DNA of 64,000 nucleotides from NCBI RefSeq assembly GCF_000179615.1, contig NZ_AEDD01000002.1, positions 372,001-436,000 on the forward strand, in the 5' to 3' direction. Source of the DNA: Paenibacillus curdlanolyticus YK9. GTDB taxonomy: Bacteria > Bacillota > Bacilli > Paenibacillales > Paenibacillaceae. A model generated the notes under the pieces. It searched no databases and was not told the DNA's origin. It saw only the letters and a list, made by a program, of their open reading frames with translations. Both the position numbers and the translations under genes were made by a program. Below, piece after piece: positions 26,565 to 35,186 of the stretch; the first letter of the stretch is position 1, and each line of letters opens with the position of its first letter.

Positions 26565-27926
26565 TTAGATTGGTGTTGCCATTCGATCTGTCAATTGCTG
26601 AATCGATTGCTCCAGCTTCGTTGATAACTGTTCGACTTCGTCCCATTCATCCGCTGCAATGAGTGCAAATACCCGCCCCATGTAACGATTATCCTCGTTA
26701 ATTGATACATTTGGCAGCGTGCCAGACGTATAGAGAATGACGCCTTTGCCTGTCTCCGGCTGGTAAAGCAATTGCTCGGTTTCCAGCTGCTTGCATAGAT
26801 CTGCGTAAAACACAGGCTCGTTCGTTAACACGCGAAAATATCGAGTGAACATCTTTTTATCGCCTAGTACATAGGGGATGAACGATAAATAGGTCGACAA
26901 CGTAAACCGTCCGTTAACCTCGATGATTGGGATGACAACACCGTCGTTGCTGATCATCGAATCGATTCCCGCTACGCCATGATAGCCGAGCTTGTGCAGG
27001 TAGCGGCCTATCGCTTTACCATAAGTATGGAAGCTCTCGGTCACGTCCGGTGCCAGGTCAGCCGGCATTTGCGAACCGATATATACGGTGCCATTGAGAA
27101 TCTGGCGCTTAATCGAAAATACATCGACAGCCCCATCGGCATGAACGAAAAGCTGGACATTAATATCCGCTAGCTTTTCTACCCACTGCTCCAGCATCCA
27201 CGGATGCTTGTGCGTTCGCCGCGATGCCAGACGCGTCAGTCGCGCGAATAATGCGCTGCACTGCTCGTCGGATTCAATGATGTAGAGTCCTTTGCCCGAT
27301 GCGGCATACGGCTCTTTCAAAATCATTTTGCCGCTGGCGCCCTTAAGCTTCGGATATTGATCCTTCAATTCTTCCAAGGAATCGCTGATGATACCCGGAC
27401 TAACCGGAAATTGCAGCTCTTCAGCCATCCGCCGGTTCAAAATCTTATCGTTTACGATGGCAGCGGTTTCAGACGACGGGCCAATTAAGGCCATTCCGCA
27501 CCTCTGAGCAATCGCCTCTTCTAATTTCGTAACGGCATATGGCATGAAGTAAACCTGATCATGCTCCTGCGCATGCTCCCTAAGACGCTGCAGCAGCGAT
27601 TCATCCTTCAATACGAGCTCAGAGATCGGCGTCTGGTAGTCGGGCTCTGATACCGTTACGATGGTCGGTGTATCGAAACCGATCCGCCGCAGCTCTGCCA
27701 AATAGGCAGGGTCCGGCTGCTCCCGAAGAATGAGCACGTCCTGCGGACGGCATAGCAACACATTCATTTCTTCGATCCGGTTAACGATTCGATCTTCTTC
27801 CCGATCCGGGATGCCCCGCGATTGCGGATGCCAATACTGCTCAGCTCCGATATTGCAAAGCCAAACGATTGACCCCTCGTGACGGTCTTGCGTAAGCAAA
27901 CGAAGCAGGGAGAAAGCTGCCGTCAT
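26565..27926 (-). CDS. ATP-grasp ligase A (BtrJ/PGM1-like), ACP-aminoacylating
   Basis: A 453-residue protein: a pre-ATP-grasp N-domain (NIGAEQYWHPQ, about 20-140) and then an ATP-grasp core. The core shows ILKEPYAASGKGLYII (phosphate loop), WMLEQWVEK (adenine contact) and IIEVNGRFTLSTYL (metal-binding Glu/Asn). BtrJ of butirosin uses ATP to attach glutamate to the carrier BtrI, and position beside ACP A suggests the same role. The ATG at 27926 overlaps the decarboxylase stop (ATGA) and has GAGGTGA upstream. It is a paralogue of the ligase at 35187-36521, with which it shares the AEQYW segment and a similar N-domain. The amino-acid substrate is unknown. Confidence 0.83.
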   Translation of the reverse strand: MTAAFSLLRLLTQDRHEGSIVWLCNIGAEQYWHPQSRGIPDREEDRIVNRIEEMNVLLCRPQDVLILREQPDPAYLAELRRIGFDTPTIVTVSEPDYQTPISELVLKDESLLQRLREHAQEHDQVYFMPYAVTKLEEAIAQRCGMALIGPSSETAAIVNDKILNRRMAEELQFPVSPGIISDSLEELKDQYPKLKGASGKMILKEPYAASGKGLYIIESDEQCSALFARLTRLASRRTHKHPWMLEQWVEKLADINVQLFVHADGAVDVFSIKRQILNGTVYIGSQMPADLAPDVTESFHTYGKAIGRYLHKLGYHGVAGIDSMISNDGVVIPIIEVNGRFTLSTYLSFIPYVLGDKKMFTRYFRVLTNEPVFYADLCKQLETEQLLYQPETGKGVILYTSGTLPNVSINEDNRYMGRVFALIAADEWDEVEQLSTKLEQSIQQLTDRMATPI

Positions 27927-29203
27927 ATGTTCACCTCTTCGGTTAATGGATGCTGGCCATGAAGACAATCGCTGAATTGACCTCTTTCTCGCAGAACCCA
28001 ATAGCGGTCTTGATCGAAAAGCACCTCAGCTGGCATCGGATGGCTTAAGAACATCGTCGGACTATGCGTTAAACCATATGCGCCCGACTTCTCGACGACA
28101 ACGAGGTCCCCTGGAGCTGCAATAGGCAGATTGACTTTATTCCCAATGACATCCGTCGAGGTGCAAAGCGGACCTGTTACTGTAACTTCGTGCTCGCCAT
28201 CTCCTTCGCCAATGACACGCATTGGGAAGTTGCTGCGAATGTAGCGTCCGAGAAACGCTGAAGATGCATGCTGATGGGAGCCCCCATCGCCTATGACATA
28301 GCGGCTGCCTTTGCTTTCCTTTGTATACAGCACCTTGGAAACAAAAACGCCGGATTCCGCCATCAGAAACCGGCCGCTCTCGATCGCAAGACGCGTATTC
28401 GCCAGCCTGCTCTCCCATTCTTGCCAAACCTGCATGATGCCTTCTCGTAATGACGCCAGATCGAGCGCTGTCTCTTTGGGGAAATAAGGTACGCCGAAGC
28501 CGCCGCCGATATCGAGAAATTGCAATTCCAGCCCGAATCGGTCCGCCAAATCAACGGCTGTTCGAATCGATTGGTCGAAATGCCGGATGATCGCATCCGC
28601 TTGCAAAATTTGGGTTCCCAAATAGATATGGAAGCCGATCAACCGAACATTCGACATGCGTTGTGCGGTTTCAATTGCTTCCGGCAAGTAGGTCGGGTCC
28701 ATCCCGAACTGGGAAGGAACACCAGACATCTTGATACTCGCTGCATGCTGTTGAGGCTCGTCTGGATTAATCCGGATAGCGATGTCGACCGTCAAGCCTT
28801 GCTCGGCAGCGATTTGATCGACTAAACCGATTTCCGCCATATTTTCGACGTTAATACAATAAATGCCCTTTCGAATCGCGAGCTGCAGCTCCTCCACCGT
28901 CTTGCCGGGACTTGTGAATACGATGTTGCGGGGATCGCACCCGGCGTGGAGCGCTGCGGTTAGCTCCCCTCCGGACGCGACCTCGACTCGGCAGCCTTGC
29001 CGAAGCAGCAGCTGAGCCATGCCAACGAGCGGATTGCATTTGAACGAATAGAACAACTCCGCCTGCTCGGGAAAACAGCTGCGCAGCTCATTGACCTTCT
29101 GCTCTACAACACTGGCGTCATAGAGATACAACGGGGTTCCGAACCGTTCTACGGCTTGTTGGATACCCTTATCGCTAAGCGCTGTTTGATTGCTATTCGT
29201 CAC
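27923..29203 (-). CDS. PLP-dependent decarboxylase, BtrK/LysA fold type III
   Basis: A 426-residue alanine-racemase-fold decarboxylase. Lys55 in FYSFKCNP should bind PLP. Other sites are VASGGEL, the glycine-rich phosphate loop LDIGGGFGVPY, ESGRFLM, GPLCTSTD with the catalytic Cys from the partner subunit, and EKSGAYGLTHSP. Members include diaminopimelate decarboxylase and BtrK, which decarboxylates glutamyl-S-BtrI to a GABA thioester. A LysA role is unlikely because of the setting between an exporter and a BtrJ-like ligase. The GTG at 29203 is chosen for its ideal AGGAGGG site; a longer reading would overlap the permease gene. It overlaps ligase A by four bases. Confidence 0.87.
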   Translation of the reverse strand: MTNSNQTALSDKGIQQAVERFGTPLYLYDASVVEQKVNELRSCFPEQAELFYSFKCNPLVGMAQLLLRQGCRVEVASGGELTAALHAGCDPRNIVFTSPGKTVEELQLAIRKGIYCINVENMAEIGLVDQIAAEQGLTVDIAIRINPDEPQQHAASIKMSGVPSQFGMDPTYLPEAIETAQRMSNVRLIGFHIYLGTQILQADAIIRHFDQSIRTAVDLADRFGLELQFLDIGGGFGVPYFPKETALDLASLREGIMQVWQEWESRLANTRLAIESGRFLMAESGVFVSKVLYTKESKGSRYVIGDGGSHQHASSAFLGRYIRSNFPMRVIGEGDGEHEVTVTGPLCTSTDVIGNKVNLPIAAPGDLVVVEKSGAYGLTHSPTMFLSHPMPAEVLFDQDRYWVLRERGQFSDCLHGQHPLTEEVNI

Positions 29204-29220
29204 GTTTTCCCTCCTACGTC

Positions 29221-30033
29221 CTAACTGCTTGCACTCGTATAATTGCGAACCGCGAATTTCCAGATCAATCTCGTCACGCCCAAGAACACGAATGGAGCCA
29301 GCAGCCCCCAAACGAATTGCGTTGTGCTCGCCTGTTTAAGGACGATTAACGGCGATAGATTCGTAATCAAGAAAATCGGGATAACGAACATGCCGGCGCG
29401 TTGGATGTATTTGTTATAGATCGCCATTGGCATCTGGTTAAAATCAAACATCGCATTCGATAGCTCATTCACGCCGCCGGTCTTCACCGTCCAGAAGGAA
29501 ATCAGCTGTGGAATGAGGAATATCGCGTACGTTAAAATAACGCCCAGCAGAATAAAGCCAATGAAGGCCACCATTGTCCAAGCCGTTACCGGAATATTCG
29601 ATCTCTGCCAGCCGTAGATGATCATCAGGATGCCGCCGACCACGTTCGGAATTGAGTAAGCCACATCGATCGTACGCATCGTCGACATGAATTGGAGCGA
29701 AATCGGCCTTGTCATCATCACGTCAAGCGTACCGGTACGGACATGCTCGGGCAAATGAATGAAATTGGTATAGAAGAACGTCGAGTACAAGCCTGCCATG
29801 ATCGTGTACACACCGGTAAACAGCATGATCTGATCAGGCGAAACGCCATTAATGTCAACGCCGATGCGATAGATCACATAGACATAAGACAGCTTGATGC
29901 ATAAAAAGCCTAATTCGACCAAAATGCCAAACATAAAGTTGGCGCGATATTCGAGCATGGTCATCACGCTGTTCTTGATGAACAGCCAATAAATCAATCC
30001 GTATCGACGGCATTCCTTCATTACTGTCTGCAC
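29221..30033 (-). CDS. ABC-2 type permease (COG3694-like)
   Basis: A 270-residue membrane protein with about six helices (for example GILVELGFLCIKLSYVYVIY, MLFTGVYTIMAGLYSTFFY and FIGFILLGVILTYAIFLI). It belongs to the uncharacterised ABC exporter set COG4586/COG4587/COG3694, whose three genes sit together here. It forms the channel with the next permease and probably exports the cluster product. The GTG at 30033 follows GGTGGGGGG and begins just after the upstream permease stop; an ATG at 30021 is an alternative. The 17-base gap to the decarboxylase gene ties the exporter to the biosynthetic operon. Confidence 0.85.
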   Translation of the reverse strand: MQTVMKECRRYGLIYWLFIKNSVMTMLEYRANFMFGILVELGFLCIKLSYVYVIYRIGVDINGVSPDQIMLFTGVYTIMAGLYSTFFYTNFIHLPEHVRTGTLDVMMTRPISLQFMSTMRTIDVAYSIPNVVGGILMIIYGWQRSNIPVTAWTMVAFIGFILLGVILTYAIFLIPQLISFWTVKTGGVNELSNAMFDFNQMPMAIYNKYIQRAGMFVIPIFLITNLSPLIVLKQASTTQFVWGLLAPFVFLGVTRLIWKFAVRNYTSASS

Positions 30034-30037
30034 GCTG

Positions 30038-30838
30038 CTAGCCCCCCACCGATTCATACTTTTTCATGCCTTTCGTCCACAGCAATGAGGATACGCCCGT
30101 TAAGACGACGATCCAGACCACTTGGATGAGGAGGCCGAATAGCATCTCGCTAGAAGAGAGCTTACCGAGCAGCACGCTGACAGGAAAGAACACGATGTAT
30201 TTGAACGGCAGCACATTTAGAATAGCTTGCGCCGTCTCTCCAAACATATCAAGCGGGAAAATGCCTCCGCTCGCAATGTTAGCAACGAGGCCGAACGTCA
30301 AGAAAACGCCCCAAACCTCTAGCATCCAGAAAGAGATCATGCTTAAGTTATAGGAAATCAAAAAATTGACAGCGACCGCGAGCAGCAGCGAAAGCACACA
30401 CACGAGAATGCGAGAGATATCCCATGGAATAGCGTTTCGGACAAAAACAGCTGCAATCGCCGTTATGATTGCAACAATTGACATATGCAAGCTTTTTTCT
30501 CCGAGGAAGCTGCACAGCCGGAATACGAAATAACGAATCGGTTGAACGACGAACTTGCTCAACTGACCGTTCTTCACATCATTCGCGATATCGTATTCGA
30601 ATCCCGTAGATACCAGCTTTGCGAATAACGGGGCCAATACGGCGTACGCAATGACCTGCGCTTCTGAATAACCGAATACGCTCGAATCTTCTTGGCTGTG
30701 GAAAATGGCTTTCCACAGGAAGATTTGAATGAGAATCGGGAAGACAGCGCTAAGCAAGCCCAGCAGAAAATTCGTGCGATACTCCAGGGCGTTCTGCAGC
30801 CCCATCGTGAAGGTTTTAGAGTACTTTTTCCAGCTCAT
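30038..30838 (-). CDS. ABC-2 type permease (COG4587-like)
   Basis: A 266-residue membrane protein with about six helices, including NFLLGLLSAVFPILIQIFLW, VAIITAIAAVFV and LVCVLSLLLAVAVNFLI. It is the partner of the adjacent permease in a COG4586-type exporter. The ATG at 30838 lies inside the end of the ATPase gene (22-base overlap) and has AAGGAG upstream, which indicates translational coupling. The substrate is unknown and is inferred to be the cluster 1 product. Confidence 0.86.
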   Translation of the reverse strand: MSWKKYSKTFTMGLQNALEYRTNFLLGLLSAVFPILIQIFLWKAIFHSQEDSSVFGYSEAQVIAYAVLAPLFAKLVSTGFEYDIANDVKNGQLSKFVVQPIRYFVFRLCSFLGEKSLHMSIVAIITAIAAVFVRNAIPWDISRILVCVLSLLLAVAVNFLISYNLSMISFWMLEVWGVFLTFGLVANIASGGIFPLDMFGETAQAILNVLPFKYIVFFPVSVLLGKLSSSEMLFGLLIQVVWIVVLTGVSSLLWTKGMKKYESVGG

Positions 30839-31817
30839 GGACACGATTCTCCTTCTGATAGAGCAAAGCGATGCCTTCCTCGATTGAGATGTCTTCAATG
30901 GTGAGATCGAGCACAGGAAGCTGCTGCAGCACGGCTTGCGCGCAGTCTTTCAGGTTCGCCTTCTCAACCTCCAGCACGGCTTCCAGCCCATTGTTCTCGC
31001 GAACGAAGCCGAACCGATTCAATTGCAAATCCGAAACAGGCTGCTCCAGCTTCAGCTTAATGAGCTTCTTCTGGCCGAGGACGTTGTTGACCTGTGCAAG
31101 ATCGCCATCGTAGGCGACTTTGCCGCCATTGATAATAATGCTGCGTTTGCATAGATCCTCAATATCGTTCATGTAATGGCTCGTGAGCATAATCGTCGTT
31201 TTGCTTTGCTGGTTGTAATATTTAAGAAACTCCCGAATTTTACGTTGCGAGAGTATGTCCAGCCCGATCGTCGGTTCATCGAGGAACATCACTTCTGGCT
31301 TGTGCAGCAGCGCGGCGATCAGCTCCAACTTCATGCGTTCGCCGAGTGAAAGGCGTCGAACCTGCACGTTCAGCAGCTCCTTGACGTCAAGCAGCTCGGT
31401 AAGCTCATCGACCGTATTGCGGAACGTCGTCTCTTCAACCTCATAAATGAATTTGTTCAGATGAAGCGATTCGCTTGCTGGAAGATCCCACCACAGCTGG
31501 CTTTTCTGGCCCATCACGATGGCAAATTTCTTCTTGAACTCCTTCTTTCGTTCCCATGGCACAAAACCGTGTACGGTGACTTGACCTTCGGTTGGGAACA
31601 GGATGCCTGTGAGCATCTTCAGCGTCGTCGTCTTCCCCGCGCCATTCGGTCCCAAGAAGCCTACCATCTCCCCTTTCTCAATCTCAAAGGAAACATCGGA
31701 CACCGCATTTTTATGCAGTGTCTCCCGATGGAAAAGGTTACGAAGGGAACTCTTGAGGCCGACCTCTTTTTTGTAATATTCAAATGTTTTGGATAAATTA
31801 CGAACGACAATAGACAA
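30816..31817 (-). CDS. ABC transporter ATPase (COG4586-like)
   Basis: A 333-residue ATPase with Walker A GFLGPNGAGKTT, Q-loop VMGQKSQLWWDLP, signature LSLGERMKLEL, Walker B VMFLDEPTIGLD and H-loop LTSHYMNDIE. The N-terminal insert with LKSSLRNLF and the C-terminal extension of about 90 residues are typical of COG4586 members. It energises the two permeases that follow. The TTG at 31817 is preferred because it follows AAAGGATGA and matches the family start (SIVVRNLSKTF). Ligand export and self-protection are both plausible roles. Confidence 0.88.
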   Translation of the reverse strand: MSIVVRNLSKTFEYYKKEVGLKSSLRNLFHRETLHKNAVSDVSFEIEKGEMVGFLGPNGAGKTTTLKMLTGILFPTEGQVTVHGFVPWERKKEFKKKFAIVMGQKSQLWWDLPASESLHLNKFIYEVEETTFRNTVDELTELLDVKELLNVQVRRLSLGERMKLELIAALLHKPEVMFLDEPTIGLDILSQRKIREFLKYYNQQSKTTIMLTSHYMNDIEDLCKRSIIINGGKVAYDGDLAQVNNVLGQKKLIKLKLEQPVSDLQLNRFGFVRENNGLEAVLEVEKANLKDCAQAVLQQLPVLDLTIEDISIEEGIALLYQKENRVHELEKVL

Positions 31818-31848
31818 CGCCCCGTCATCCTTTCCTAATTCGAGTGCC

Positions 31849-32856
31849 TTACACCAGTTGTTTGGCCGATTGATAAATCGACTCCTGCAATACAATGCGA
31901 TCAATCGTAGCATCTAGCGAAACATTAGGCTTGATGCCATCAATGACATCGCTGAAGAAGTGCAATTGATTCACGTAATAGCTCTGCGCATCGAACGAGA
32001 CCTTGCTCGTTTCATTCGTACGAAGATCTGTTACTTTGAACGAAACCTTCAAGCTTCCCAAATTCGCTCTGAAAAAATCATCCATCTGAACGATCGCATG
32101 TTCAAAATGCAGCGTATGCGCAGCCTTGTAGGCTAACTCGAACGAAGTCGTCAAGCTTGCCTGGACACCGCCAGCCAGCTTAATTTCTGCTTCGAACGTC
32201 CAATCAGCGCCGTTAGGCCCATCGAATGCGGAATGGCCTTCGTACGACTCGTGATCGAGCCCCACGACGGCTTGCAGAAACTGCATCCAGTAGCAGCCCA
32301 AATCATAGAAGGAGCCGCCACCTCGTTCGGGGAAGCTGCGATAATTCGTTTGGAACGACTCTTTCGGAATAAAGCTGATGACCGACGAAATGGACTGCAA
32401 GCTGCCATATTGCCGGGAATCGATTAATTCCTTAACCGCCTGCTGCCAAGGGTGATGCTGCACCATGAGCCCTTCCAGTACGTGAACTTGGCCCTGTGCG
32501 CGTTCGTAAGCGGCTTTAATTCGAACTGCCTCCTTGCCATTAAGGCAAAGAGGCTTCTCGACTAGTACATGCTTGCCAGCTTCGATCGAGCGGATAATCC
32601 ACTCCGCGTGCAAATCGTTGCACAGCAATATATAAATGAAATCGATATCAGGACTTGCTATCAACGCATCATAAGAATCATAGACGACCGGTATTCCGTA
32701 CTGCTCCGCATAGCTTTCCGCTTTGCTCTTTGTACGGCTGGAGATACCGTGAATTCGCAAATGCTCAATGCTTTTGAGCGGCTCAATCAGTACGCGCGGC
32801 AAAATTGCCGCGCATCCGATGACGCCGATGTTCTTGACTGTACGCTCTTGCTTCAT
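31849..32856 (-). CDS. Gfo/Idh/MocA-family oxidoreductase
   Basis: A 335-residue NAD(P)-dependent dehydrogenase. The N-terminal Rossmann domain starts NIGVIGCAAILPRVL, and the EKP motif (HVLVEKPLCLNGKEA) carries the catalytic Lys. The C-terminal alpha/beta domain contains GGGSFYDLGCYWMQ. The family oxidises sugars, inositols or related polyols, or reduces imines. It begins three bases after the radical SAM stop with a weak ribosome-binding site, so it depends on coupling. In this operon it could act on a sugar or cyclitol moiety together with the GT-B-like enzyme, but the substrate is not readable. Confidence 0.87.
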   Translation of the reverse strand: MKQERTVKNIGVIGCAAILPRVLIEPLKSIEHLRIHGISSRTKSKAESYAEQYGIPVVYDSYDALIASPDIDFIYILLCNDLHAEWIIRSIEAGKHVLVEKPLCLNGKEAVRIKAAYERAQGQVHVLEGLMVQHHPWQQAVKELIDSRQYGSLQSISSVISFIPKESFQTNYRSFPERGGGSFYDLGCYWMQFLQAVVGLDHESYEGHSAFDGPNGADWTFEAEIKLAGGVQASLTTSFELAYKAAHTLHFEHAIVQMDDFFRANLGSLKVSFKVTDLRTNETSKVSFDAQSYYVNQLHFFSDVIDGIKPNVSLDATIDRIVLQESIYQSAKQLV

Positions 32857-32859
32857 GCG

Positions 32860-34035
32860 CTAAATACCGTGCAGGTACAGCACGCTGCACTTCGAGCAAG
32901 CAGGCGTTAAGCCTTCAACGTTAATAATTTCGCGGACGCGTTCATAAGATTCCGAATCCCAAATTTCCTGCAGCCCCTGCTCCTTCAGGTTGCCGACAGT
33001 AAATTCCGAGAAGAACTTACAAGCGGTTACGTCTCCTGTCGGCATGATGTCTGTACGAGTCGATAAAGCCATGCATGTCGTTGCACAACGGCTCGTCATC
33101 GATCCACCGCGGACGAATTGCTCGATTTCGTCATAATCCAGACCCGGTTGATAACGAATCCGAATGTTCCACGTACGTTCATTGATCTTTTCCAACGATT
33201 CAACAAGCGCATCGACATGCTCGGCTTCCATCCGGTATTTGAATGCGTGCCACGAGTTAACTTGATTCTCATGCAGCTTTTTCAGCCAGCTGAACTTCTC
33301 CATGAAGTAGCCGTCCATCTCCTTGGACGTTTCGGAAGAGATGTACCATGGGAAGCACATGATCACAAGATCCAGCTTCAGCGATTCGAAGTATTCAAGC
33401 AGCTCGTAGAGCTTAGGAATCATCGCTTCATTGATAACGGAGTGAACGGAAATGCGGCCTTTGTAGATGCCTTGGTCCCGCAACTGAACCAAACGCTCAA
33501 TTTGGCGCATCGTTTTGGCGAATGTGCCTTTGCCGCGAATGAAGTCATGCTCGGATTCAAGCCCTTCTACTGCGATCAATAGCTCAAGACCTGGGGAAAT
33601 CTCGATAATGCCGTCGATATATTTATCGAGGAGCAAGCCGTTACTGCAAATCGTCAATTCCCGCGGGTCATCCGCAAGCATTTTGAGGATTTGGTCAAAC
33701 TGCTTATGGAACATCGGCTCGCCGCCCCACAGGTACAGTCGCGACTTGACTTCCGACGTCTCCTCCATGATTTTACGGAATACATCCAGATCGATATCTT
33801 TGTTTTGCTCTTCCTTATCCATCGCATGGTGGTAGCCGTCTTCATTCCATTGGAAGCAATGGATGCAGCGAAGATTGCATCGGTTCGTCAGCTTGATGCC
33901 GACCGATTCAGGCACCGGCGTACGGTATTTCGGGTTTTTTACCCGCTCGCGATAAGGGACTGCCATGTTTCTCATCGTACGCTTCATGACCTGAAACGCT
34001 TTTTCATCAATAACTACACTGCTTTTCGGCTGCAT
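32860..34035 (-). CDS. Radical SAM protein with C-terminal SPASM domain
   Basis: A 391-residue radical SAM enzyme. The [4Fe-4S] motif is Cys53, Cys57 and Cys60 in LTNRCNLRCIHCFQ, followed by the SAM-binding LWGGEPMF (GGE). A C-terminal SPASM region has multiple cysteines: SRCATTCMALSTRTDIMPTG up to TACKFFSEF, and CSKCSVLYLHG near the end. SPASM enzymes oxidise or cross-link peptides, or dehydrogenate alcohols; BtrN of butirosin is a SPASM-type alcohol dehydrogenase, though only about 250 residues. No precursor-peptide gene is visible nearby, so a small-molecule or carrier-bound substrate is more likely. The ATG follows GAGGTGA. Confidence 0.88.
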   Translation of the reverse strand: MQPKSSVVIDEKAFQVMKRTMRNMAVPYRERVKNPKYRTPVPESVGIKLTNRCNLRCIHCFQWNEDGYHHAMDKEEQNKDIDLDVFRKIMEETSEVKSRLYLWGGEPMFHKQFDQILKMLADDPRELTICSNGLLLDKYIDGIIEISPGLELLIAVEGLESEHDFIRGKGTFAKTMRQIERLVQLRDQGIYKGRISVHSVINEAMIPKLYELLEYFESLKLDLVIMCFPWYISSETSKEMDGYFMEKFSWLKKLHENQVNSWHAFKYRMEAEHVDALVESLEKINERTWNIRIRYQPGLDYDEIEQFVRGGSMTSRCATTCMALSTRTDIMPTGDVTACKFFSEFTVGNLKEQGLQEIWDSESYERVREIINVEGLTPACSKCSVLYLHGI

Positions 34036-34049
34036 ATCGGTTCACCTCG

Positions 34050-35156
34050 TTATTTTATGGTATCGAACAATGCATCTACATAATTGGGAAAAGCAGTACG
34101 CTGCGCAGCTAACGCTTCATGGAGCGGCTGCAGCAATTCAAGCGAAAAATCAGCTTGCTTCCAAGTTTCATAAGAAATGCCGAAGCCCAGCTTGATCCAT
34201 AGGTCAGCATTTTTCTGCTCATGGGGGCCAAAAGCATCGAGGAAAATGATCGGCGTAGCCGAAGCTAACGAATCGATTAACGTCGAACCGCCCGGCTTGC
34301 TAATGATTCCTTTTGCTTGCTTCATGTTGTCGAACAGATGATGATGGGTTGCATGAATGTCATTAACGAATGCAGGCGGCTCCCCCGCTCGTACTTCGCC
34401 GAATCTTGGGAACGTATGCCTGCCGGTAGACGGGTCTTTCTGCCAAGCCTCCCATGTCGGATCGACCATCCAATAACGGTGATTCGTGTTGGACAAATCG
34501 AAATCTGACTCGTGATAGATCGACAGGTCCAGCGCATATTCGCGCTCTAGCTCCTCTACCTTGGCCAAATAAGTACCCATTCCCCAGCCTCCGCCATGCA
34601 CCGTAAATCGGTACGGTCGGCTTTCGTAAGGTACAATTGGCTCATCCGTGACATCCAACCGGAAACAAACTCGTTCATTCGCAGCATCGAACAAATACTG
34701 CTCGCGATAGCGGGTGCTGTAATCCGGCACGTATTTCTTAACGCCTTTCCAAGAAGGAGACAATTCCGAGTCCACGTATAGCAAAGTCACATCCAATGCA
34801 TCGATGCCGACACGCTCGCTATACATGTCGAGAATATAGATCCAATGGCCAGACAAGGCGATAAACTCGCGGCGCTTTTCCTGTTCCCATGTTTGCAGCA
34901 GCTCTTCCACCGCATCAAAATCGATGCTGTCTCGAATGTCGATCGGCATCTTTTGCGCGATTCGGGCAAGAGCGAAGTTTTTATGGTAGTCAAAGCGGCT
35001 CTCCGCGATTTTCCCTTTCTTGTCGCCCACGATAAAATTCTCGAATACAACCACTTCAACCGGCTGCTGGCGCGCAATCAGCTGCTGCTCCAGCAACAGC
35101 GCCGGAATATAGAACCCAAGGCCGAAGCCGGAGCTTAAAATCGTTTTCTTCTCCAT
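34050..35156 (-). CDS. GT-B-fold glycosyltransferase-like protein
   Basis: A 368-residue protein. The N-terminus (ILSSGFGLGFYIPALLLEQQ) looks like the acceptor domain of GT-B enzymes. The C-terminal part AKGIISKPGGSTLIDSLASA, then PIIFLDAFGPHEQKNADLW, matches the nucleotide-sugar-binding region of MurG/GT28-like transferases (the SKPGG-T--E-L pattern). It probably transfers a sugar, but no sugar-nucleotide biosynthesis gene is in the operon, so a common donor would be used. The ATG at 35156 is chosen over a GTG three bases upstream. Donor and acceptor are unknown. Confidence 0.72.
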   Translation of the reverse strand: MEKKTILSSGFGLGFYIPALLLEQQLIARQQPVEVVVFENFIVGDKKGKIAESRFDYHKNFALARIAQKMPIDIRDSIDFDAVEELLQTWEQEKRREFIALSGHWIYILDMYSERVGIDALDVTLLYVDSELSPSWKGVKKYVPDYSTRYREQYLFDAANERVCFRLDVTDEPIVPYESRPYRFTVHGGGWGMGTYLAKVEELEREYALDLSIYHESDFDLSNTNHRYWMVDPTWEAWQKDPSTGRHTFPRFGEVRAGEPPAFVNDIHATHHHLFDNMKQAKGIISKPGGSTLIDSLASATPIIFLDAFGPHEQKNADLWIKLGFGISYETWKQADFSLELLQPLHEALAAQRTAFPNYVDALFDTIK

Positions 35157-35186
35157 CACTGTTCACCCCGATTACGCTGCGTTCGA

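Noticed and set aside
27923-29203. Housekeeping diaminopimelate decarboxylase LysA
   Set aside because: The fold is the same, but the operon position between exporter and BtrJ-like ligase, with coupling to the latter, favours a BtrK-like role.
32860-34035. Direct assignment of the SPASM protein as BtrN (aminocyclitol dehydrogenase)
   Set aside because: It is about 140 residues longer than BtrN, and no aminocyclitol synthesis genes are present. Only the enzyme class is supported.
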